Part shown: piece after piece, positions 5,873 to 6,371 of the stretch
How positions within the stretch are numbered: position 1 is the first letter of the stretch
How the letters are laid out: every line of letters starts with the position of its first letter
Assembly (NCBI GenBank): GCA_945947845.1
Contig: CAMEZN010000108.1
Span: forward strand, 1-6,371
Source: an uncultured Mucispirillum sp.
GTDB lineage: Bacteria; Chrysiogenota; Deferribacteres; Deferribacterales; Mucispirillaceae
Length of the DNA: 6,371 nt
Reading direction: 5' to 3'
The notes under the pieces: model-generated
The model's input: the letters and a program-made list of their open reading frames with translations, nothing else
Databases searched by the model: none
Told to the model about the DNA's origin: nothing
Translations under genes and position numbers: made by a program

Positions 5873-6371
5873 ATGAAAAAAGTTATAATATCATTAGTTA
5901 TTATTGCTGTATTAGCAATAGGTTTCTTTGCAGGATACAGATATTTATATAAAAAAGCAGATAGTGTATTTAAACTTTCTGGAGAAATCCAGATGACACA
6001 GGTTGATGTAGCATTTAATGTATCTGGCACTATATCTCACCGGTATTTTTCAGAAGGAATGACTGTTAAAAAAGACCAGCTTCTTGCAGAATTAAATAAT
6101 GAAACATATATTACTCAGCAGAAAATGGCAAAAGCTAATGAAGATGCAGCTAAATGGGGGCTTGAAGAACTAAAAGCTAATTTAAAAAAGTCTGGCACTA
6201 CCAATAAAAATCTTTTAGAGAAAACTCAGGCTCAACTTGATGCAGCTTCTGCAAATAGAGAGCTTGCTGATTATCAGCTTTCATATACAAAATTAAATTC
6301 TCCACTTAATGGGGTAGTTTTAGCTGCTTATAAGGAAGAAGGTGAAGTTGTAGCAGCAGGAACTCCTGTAT
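5873..6371 (+). CDS. HlyD-family membrane fusion protein, N-terminal part (cut by window end)
   Basis: The frame opens at ATG 5873 after AGGTGAG (5864-5870) and runs off the window, giving the first 166 residues. Residues 4-24 (IISLVIIAVLAIGFFAG) are a single uncleaved membrane anchor after a Lys-Lys start. Then SGEIQMTQVDVAFNVSGTIS (36-55) and YFSEGMTVKKDQLLAELN (58-75) form the first half of the lipoyl/barrel-sandwich domain. Residues about 78-135 are a short Ala/Glu/Lys-rich helical hairpin. YTKLNSPLNGVVLAAYKEEGEVVAAGTPV (138-166) is the second half of the lipoyl domain. The 'SG.I...VD..F.VSG.I' start resembles YbhG/YhiI-type adaptors that work with ABC exporters, so an ABC exporter may follow, but it is outside the window; an RND or MFS pump is also possible. 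It would sit in the inner membrane facing the periplasm. It has its own promoter and is probably not part of the PTS unit. Confidence 0.85.
   Translation, partial: MKKVIISLVIIAVLAIGFFAGYRYLYKKADSVFKLSGEIQMTQVDVAFNVSGTISHRYFSEGMTVKKDQLLAELNNETYITQQKMAKANEDAAKWGLEELKANLKKSGTTNKNLLEKTQAQLDAASANRELADYQLSYTKLNSPLNGVVLAAYKEEGEVVAAGTPV

Overview
The window is AT-rich (roughly 30% G+C by eye) and gene-dense. All genes are on the + strand. The order is: a probable rpoN tail, hpf, rapZ, mannose-class PTS EIIA, EIIB, EIIC and EIID, HPr, EI, and then the start of a separate gene for a HlyD-type membrane fusion protein. A cluster in which sigma-54, long HPF and RapZ precede a mannose-class PTS with its own HPr and EI is, from memory, typical of Deltaproteobacteria (Geobacter-like) and Deferribacteres. 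The low G+C and the inner-membrane/periplasm adaptor protein suggest a Gram-negative such as Mucispirillum or a relative. That assignment is an inference from gene order and composition, not a database match.

Region by region: bases 1-36 are probably the last codons of rpoN. A strong ribosome binding site overlapping that end drives long-form hpf (41-580). The 79-base gap after hpf holds a 9-bp perfect hairpin, which may terminate or attenuate transcription. From rapZ (660) to the end of EI (5773) the genes are packed as one operon, with gaps of 17, 8 and 1 bases and three 4-base start/stop overlaps. EIIC and HPr are best started downstream of their longest open frames (2406 and 3792). EIID is best started at an ATG overlapping the EIIC stop (3086). 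EI starts with TTG. The 99-base gap after EI contains a perfect-consensus sigma-70 promoter (TTGACA, 17-base spacer, TATAAT) that starts a new unit encoding the HlyD-family protein, which is cut by the window end.

How it works together: EI takes phosphate from PEP and passes it to HPr, then EIIA (His8), then EIIB (His14). The EIIC/EIID membrane pair would move and phosphorylate a hexose or amino sugar. RapZ, at the head of the operon, belongs to a family that senses amino-sugar phosphate in enterobacteria. No sugar-catabolic gene is present, so the PTS may be partly or wholly regulatory.

The most interesting signals are in the phosphorelay. HPr has His where the regulatory Ser46 should be, and no hprK lies in the place where related clusters often carry it. 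The residues around the catalytic His of both EI and HPr also depart from family consensus. No wholly new system (defence, CRISPR, mobile element) is visible.
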